A stretch of 64,000 nucleotides of DNA, from the NCBI GenBank assembly GCA_023428245.1, contig JAEYYX010000021.1, forward strand, positions 30,197 to 94,196, in the 5' to 3' direction. Source of the stretch: Pseudomonadota bacterium (GTDB lineage Bacteria; Myxococcota_A; Polyangia; Polyangiales; Polyangiaceae). Shown piece after piece: positions 60,522 to 64,000 of the stretch. The position numbers and the translations under genes are program-made. Numbering within the stretch: the stretch's first letter is position 1; the number at the start of each line of letters is the position of its first letter. Below the pieces are notes generated by a model. That model saw nothing but the letters and a program-made list of their open reading frames with translations. It had not been told where the DNA came from and did no database searches.

Positions 60522-61691
60522 GTGGCCGACGCTCCCCCCCTCACCACCTACCTCGCCTTCGTGCATGTCGGCCCCGGCCTCGAGCCGATCTTGGCCGCTG
60601 AACTGCGCGAGCTCGGTCTTTCGCGGCTGCGTGTGCTCGCCGGGGGCGTCGAACTTCGTGTGACACTTCCTGAGCTTGAGCTGATCTGTCGCCGGTCCCT
60701 TTGCGCTGAGAGCGTCCGGACCCGGCTGAAGGCCTTCGACGCGCGCACCTTCCCCGAGCTCGAACGTGGCATCGAGAAGCTCCCGCTCGGCGCCTACTTT
60801 CGAGGCAGGGCGAGCCCTCGGATCGATGTCGTGTGTCACAAGTCGCGACTTTGGCATAGCGACGCCGTCGCCGAACGAGTTCAAAGTGCGCTGTCGCGTC
60901 GGCTCGGTGTCCCCGAGTCCGAGTCGAGTGAAGAGACCGAGGGACCGCGTCTCTTCGTGAGAATGGAAAACGATCGCGTCACCGTGAGCGTGGACGCGAG
61001 TGGAGAGAGACTCCATCGGCGAGGCTACCGAGCGCACGTCGCCGAAGCCTCGCTCCGCGAAACGCTTGCAGCGGCCATGTCGCGAGCGCTTCTTCCGGAG
61101 CCGAGCGGCAAACTCGTGGTTTGGGACCCGTTCTGTGGTGCGGGGACTGTGCTACTCGAAGCGATTCTGCGGGCGGAAGCGAGCCGAATCGAGCTATCGC
61201 GGGAGTTCGCGTTTCAAGAGTGGCCTTCCGTCGCTTCAATGCTCGAATCATCCCGAGCAGGTGTACTCGCCCAAGAAGCTCATCCGCATGTCGTCTGCGC
61301 CATCGGCTCCGATATCGACCCTCGCGCGATCTCGGCTGCGCGAGCAAACCTCGTATCGCTCCTTGCGAAACAGACGAGCCCCATCGAGAGCACAGCCGAG
61401 TTCTACATCGGCGACGTCGCCGATATCGCGCGCCAGATCCCGAAAGGCGCCATTGTCCTCACGAATCCTCCTTATGGGCACCGCCTCGACGAAGGACAGG
61501 CGATTCGACGTCTGTTGAGAGTTCTTCGTGAGAGGCCCGATCTCCGGCCCGTGGGTGCGCTGGTGGGCGGGGTCGCGAAACGGATGCTGCCCGGGTCGTT
61601 CCAGGCCCTGTTCCAGACGAAGAACGGAGGACTCCCGGTGGCATTCCGAGTTCTGGGACCTAACGGCGCGGGGCCAGTCCGGCGCGGCTGA
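60522..61691 (+). CDS. THUMP-domain RNA methyltransferase (RlmL/COG0116-like)
   Basis: A 389-aa protein starting at GTG. Residues 1-155 contain a THUMP-type RNA-binding segment (YLAFVHVGPGLEPILAAELRELGLSRLRVLAGGVEL). HRRGYRAHVAEASLRETLAAAM leads to the SAM domain, with motif I VVWDPFCGAGTVLLEAIL near 204, GSDIDPRAISAARANL and the N2-guanine-type motif TNPPYGHRLDEGQ near 310. This layout matches the N-terminal half of RlmL, which methylates G2445 of 23S rRNA, and of archaeal tRNA G10 methylases; I cannot choose between them. It lacks the second RlmK half. It is divergent from the fumarase gene. Confidence 0.87.
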   Translation: MADAPPLTTYLAFVHVGPGLEPILAAELRELGLSRLRVLAGGVELRVTLPELELICRRSLCAESVRTRLKAFDARTFPELERGIEKLPLGAYFRGRASPRIDVVCHKSRLWHSDAVAERVQSALSRRLGVPESESSEETEGPRLFVRMENDRVTVSVDASGERLHRRGYRAHVAEASLRETLAAAMSRALLPEPSGKLVVWDPFCGAGTVLLEAILRAEASRIELSREFAFQEWPSVASMLESSRAGVLAQEAHPHVVCAIGSDIDPRAISAARANLVSLLAKQTSPIESTAEFYIGDVADIARQIPKGAIVLTNPPYGHRLDEGQAIRRLLRVLRERPDLRPVGALVGGVAKRMLPGSFQALFQTKNGGLPVAFRVLGPNGAGPVRRG

Positions 61692-62050
61692 CGCGGGGTC
61701 CTGGGTCCGACCGGGCGCCATGGGGGCGAGGGCATGGTGGAGGACGCGGGCAGAGCGCTGCGCTCCGCTCCGCTCCGCTCCTGCGAAGGGTGTCTTGGGG
61801 GCCCCAGGAGGAGGATATTGAATATCAATTCTATAGTGGAGAATCGGGCCGCCCCAGCAACAGTGCATAAGTTGCGGCAAATGACAGACAATCTGGGTGG
61901 TCGTTCGTTGAACTGGAGGTCCCGGCTTCGCTGCTTGATGATAATGACTTGCAATATGAAACCCGCTGCGTTACTCCGCACTCCCAGAGCGGGCCCCCGA
62001 GCCCGCGTAGAGTCCGCCCGCGAATTGGGCGCGAGGGATCACGAGGAAAA
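61692..62050. other. 359-bp intergenic region before the delta-60 lipoprotein
   Basis: It contains (CTCCG)-type direct repeats at about 61764-61783 (GCTCCGCTCCGCTCC) and an AT-rich block (61811-61960) with the palindrome GATATT-G-AATATC at 61814-61826. AT-rich content and the palindrome suggest a promoter for the lipoprotein. No gene is seen. Confidence 0.45.
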
Positions 62051-63913
62051 ATGCAAAAGCGAACACTGAAAAAGATCTCAGTTGGGGTTTTCACCGGCCT
62101 TCTCTGCTCTTGGGCCGTTGCCTGTGCGGGCGATGACGTCGAAGCCGACGGGGGAGCTGGCGAGGCCTCGACGGGCGGCAAGTCCGCGGGCGGAAGCAAG
62201 AACAGCGGTGGCTCAAAGAATACGGGCGGCTCGAAGGCCTCCGGTGGTTCGGCCGGTGAAGGCGGAGACTCGAGCGGCAGCGGCGGCGACGAGACCGGGA
62301 GCGGCGGGAAGGGTACGGGCGGCTCCGAGCCGCTTCCCCCGGCAGGTTCTGGCATCACGGCGGAGTCCGTGCGCGTCCTCGACAACGCGATCAACCCCTA
62401 CGGCGCGACCTTCTCGAAGGGCGGCTACCTCTACGTCTCCGGAACGACGGACGTCAGCGCTGTCGATGCTGCGCAGGATAGCGCAAACCTGCGACTCGCT
62501 GTCTGGCGTTTCACCGAGGACAACGTCCTCGACACGGGCTTCGGCACGGACGGCGTCGCTGTCAGCTCGATCGTCAACCCCGGAACCTCTTATGACATCA
62601 TCGAGCTCAAGGACGGCAGTCTCGTCGTTCAAATGAGCGGTGGCGCTCACGGCGTCGCGCTCACGAAGCTTGATGTGAGCGACGCTGCGGCGCCCTCCTT
62701 CAGCGCGCCGGTGAGCATCGCATGGGGCGGCTGGACTCAGGCTGCGATCGACGAGGTGAGCACTCTCTGCACGGCTGCCGCGACGACTCTCAGCGCTGTG
62801 ACGACCGCCGCGACCGACGGAGTTTGCGACGACCAGAGCGTGAGCTACGACGAGGATGCCTGTGAGGTGCTCGAAGGCGACGCGGAAGTCGCAGAGGACG
62901 CCTGCGTCGCGGCTTGGCCGGCGGCAACGGCGCCCGCGTTCAGCCAGCGCCCGAGCCGCGGTTCGTCCTGGGGCATCGGGCTCGATGCGAGCGGAGCTTC
63001 CGAGAAGATTGTCGTCTTCGCAGACGCCAGCGCTCCGAAGGTCTCGACCGGCGTTCAGCGCACGGACACCGACCGCTACATCACTCGTCTCCTCGCTTCG
63101 GACCTGAGCTTCGACACGACCTTCAACGGCGGCGCTGAGTTCAGCGTCGACTTCAACGACAAGGGCGTGAATAACGGCTCACGCCGCGGCTCTGTTGAAG
63201 CAGACGGCTCGATCCTCTCGGCCGGGTACAACCCCTGGGACGCTGACGGCAATCATGTTCACGTGATCCGCCTGCTCCCGAGCGGCCAGCTCGATCCGGA
63301 CTTCGGATTCAGCGATAACGCCGGCTACCCCTGGTCGGGCGGTTACACGCACTTCAACCCCTTCCGCGCCGTCGGCGGTCAGGCTGAAGCTTACAATGTC
63401 GTCCCGGTGGGCGGCGGTAAGTACGTCACTACGGGCTACGGCGTGTCGCACTTCGAGGCGAGCACGATCGAAAACGATCTCGTCACCTTCCGCATCACGA
63501 GCGAAGGGCTCGACGAGACTTGGGGCGGGAACGCCGCAGGCGATGCGAAGTTCGGATCGTTCGCCATCCAGAGCGAGACTGATCTTGGCGCTGGCATCGG
63601 CACTCGTCCCTATCGCGAGAACGGTCGTGATCTCGTAGCGCTCGCCGACGGGCGCGTCGTCGAAGTCGGATGTTACGACGACTTCTCCGCCATCTTCGTC
63701 CTCACCAAGGACGGGAAGCTCGACGACAAGGTCGGCGAAGGAACGGGTCGCATCCAATACACCCATCCTTATCCCTTCTTCAAGGCGGCGATCTCCAAGG
63801 ACGGAAAGCGCGTCGCAGCTCTCGCCCAGAGCCGCCCGAAGATGCCGACCGGGACAGCACCTGTCTACGCCCGAACCGTCCTGGCGACGCTCGCCGTGGA
63901 CGTCGTGGAATGA
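62051..63913 (+). CDS. Large lipoprotein with delta-60-type repeats
   Basis: A 620-aa protein starting at ATG 62051 after GAGGA. The signal peptide has a lipobox (SWAVACAGDD) near residue 25, then a Gly/Ser/Lys tether (SGGSKNTGGSKASGG) to about 100. The rest contains repeats of the delta-60 type: DNVLDTGFGTDGVAV, DLSFDTTFNGGAEF, SGQLDPDFGFSDNAG and GLDETWGGNAAGDAKFG, with strands KLDDKVGEG and VVEVGCYDDF. These usually form a beta propeller. Cys pairs occur at CDDQ..C and DAC. The protein is probably on the outer surface. Function unknown. Confidence 0.82.
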   Translation: MQKRTLKKISVGVFTGLLCSWAVACAGDDVEADGGAGEASTGGKSAGGSKNSGGSKNTGGSKASGGSAGEGGDSSGSGGDETGSGGKGTGGSEPLPPAGSGITAESVRVLDNAINPYGATFSKGGYLYVSGTTDVSAVDAAQDSANLRLAVWRFTEDNVLDTGFGTDGVAVSSIVNPGTSYDIIELKDGSLVVQMSGGAHGVALTKLDVSDAAAPSFSAPVSIAWGGWTQAAIDEVSTLCTAAATTLSAVTTAATDGVCDDQSVSYDEDACEVLEGDAEVAEDACVAAWPAATAPAFSQRPSRGSSWGIGLDASGASEKIVVFADASAPKVSTGVQRTDTDRYITRLLASDLSFDTTFNGGAEFSVDFNDKGVNNGSRRGSVEADGSILSAGYNPWDADGNHVHVIRLLPSGQLDPDFGFSDNAGYPWSGGYTHFNPFRAVGGQAEAYNVVPVGGGKYVTTGYGVSHFEASTIENDLVTFRITSEGLDETWGGNAAGDAKFGSFAIQSETDLGAGIGTRPYRENGRDLVALADGRVVEVGCYDDFSAIFVLTKDGKLDDKVGEGTGRIQYTHPYPFFKAAISKDGKRVAALAQSRPKMPTGTAPVYARTVLATLAVDVVE

Positions 63914-63931
63914 CTTTCCCGCGAGGGAAAG
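63914..63931. repeat. Hairpin immediately after the delta-60 gene
   Basis: CTTTCCC (63914-63920) and GGGAAAG (63925-63931) form a perfect 7-bp stem with a GCGA loop directly at the stop codon. A further pair, TCACCAG and CTGGTGA, flanks 63932-63973. No T-run, so it may be a stabiliser or part of a terminator cut by the window edge. Confidence 0.45.
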
Positions 63932-64000
63932 CCTCACCAGGGGGGACATTGTGATCGATTCATCCTTCTGGTGAAACCAAACCCGGGCGCGCCGAAGGCG

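Overview
The window reads as chromosomal DNA of a high-GC myxobacterium, most likely of the class Polyangia. This rests on the strong GC bias at third codon positions, the lipoproteins with Gly/Ser-rich tethers behind the lipobox, a TonB domain fused to a TonB-dependent receptor, and the mixture of central-metabolism genes with many orphan surface proteins. I recognise no rRNA, tRNA, CRISPR array, insertion sequence or prophage. Genes are dense on both strands and mostly form short operons.

Layout. 1-6.9 kb is an accessory, defence-like stretch: an edge-truncated gene of unknown function, an MmeI-like restriction-modification enzyme, a ParE-type toxin-antitoxin pair overlapping a PD-(D/E)XK protein, a nucleotidyltransferase with its small partner, and a Uma2 nuclease. 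6.9-13.0 kb holds serB, a TonB-domain/TonB-receptor fusion, ttcA and a small outer-membrane barrel. 13.1-21.9 kb is the most distinctive locus. It has a 2-hydroxyacyl-CoA-dehydratase-like iron-sulfur protein with a 53-aa gene behind it, a TetR regulator, and a 1227-aa double activase protein. An identical 15-bp word containing a palindrome lies upstream of the dehydratase-like gene and in the divergent promoter between tetR and the activase, so the locus is probably one regulon, although gpmI (phosphoglycerate mutase) sits inside it. 22.2-27.8 kb is sucA-sucB-lpd, closed by a strong terminator.

28-34 kb holds a di-haem peroxidase lipoprotein, two unknown genes, a plant/Chlamydia-type enoyl-ACP reductase (fabI), a proA-type dehydrogenase and a lipoprotein. 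34.5-38.5 kb has an 876-aa protein that may carry a degenerate P-loop domain, followed by a 1.3-kb gene-free region with three kinds of ordered DNA: paired TGCAT/ATGCA palindromes, a tandem array of 42-bp period, and four CGTACG palindromes 21-23 bp apart. 38.5-48.5 kb carries an M50 protease, a fatty-acid desaturase, pgk, a P460-like cytochrome lipoprotein, a hydrolase that overlaps a convergent DNA methyltransferase by 218 bp, a DUF1232 protein, leuD-leuC and a MarR regulator with a clear operator. 48.6-64 kb carries a von Willebrand-A lipoprotein, a second DUF1232 protein, gap, rnk, a YpfJ-type metallopeptidase, a membrane patatin, a kinase-fold protein, a HAD phosphatase, a class I fumarase, a THUMP-type RNA methyltransferase and a delta-60-repeat lipoprotein.

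Together the genes cover lower glycolysis (gap, pgk, gpmI), the TCA cycle (sucAB, lpd, fumarase), leucine, serine and proline synthesis, and fatty-acid synthesis and desaturation. The best candidates for undescribed biology are the regulon-like dehydratase/activase locus with its 53-aa companion and the phased repeat region at 37.2-38.3 kb.
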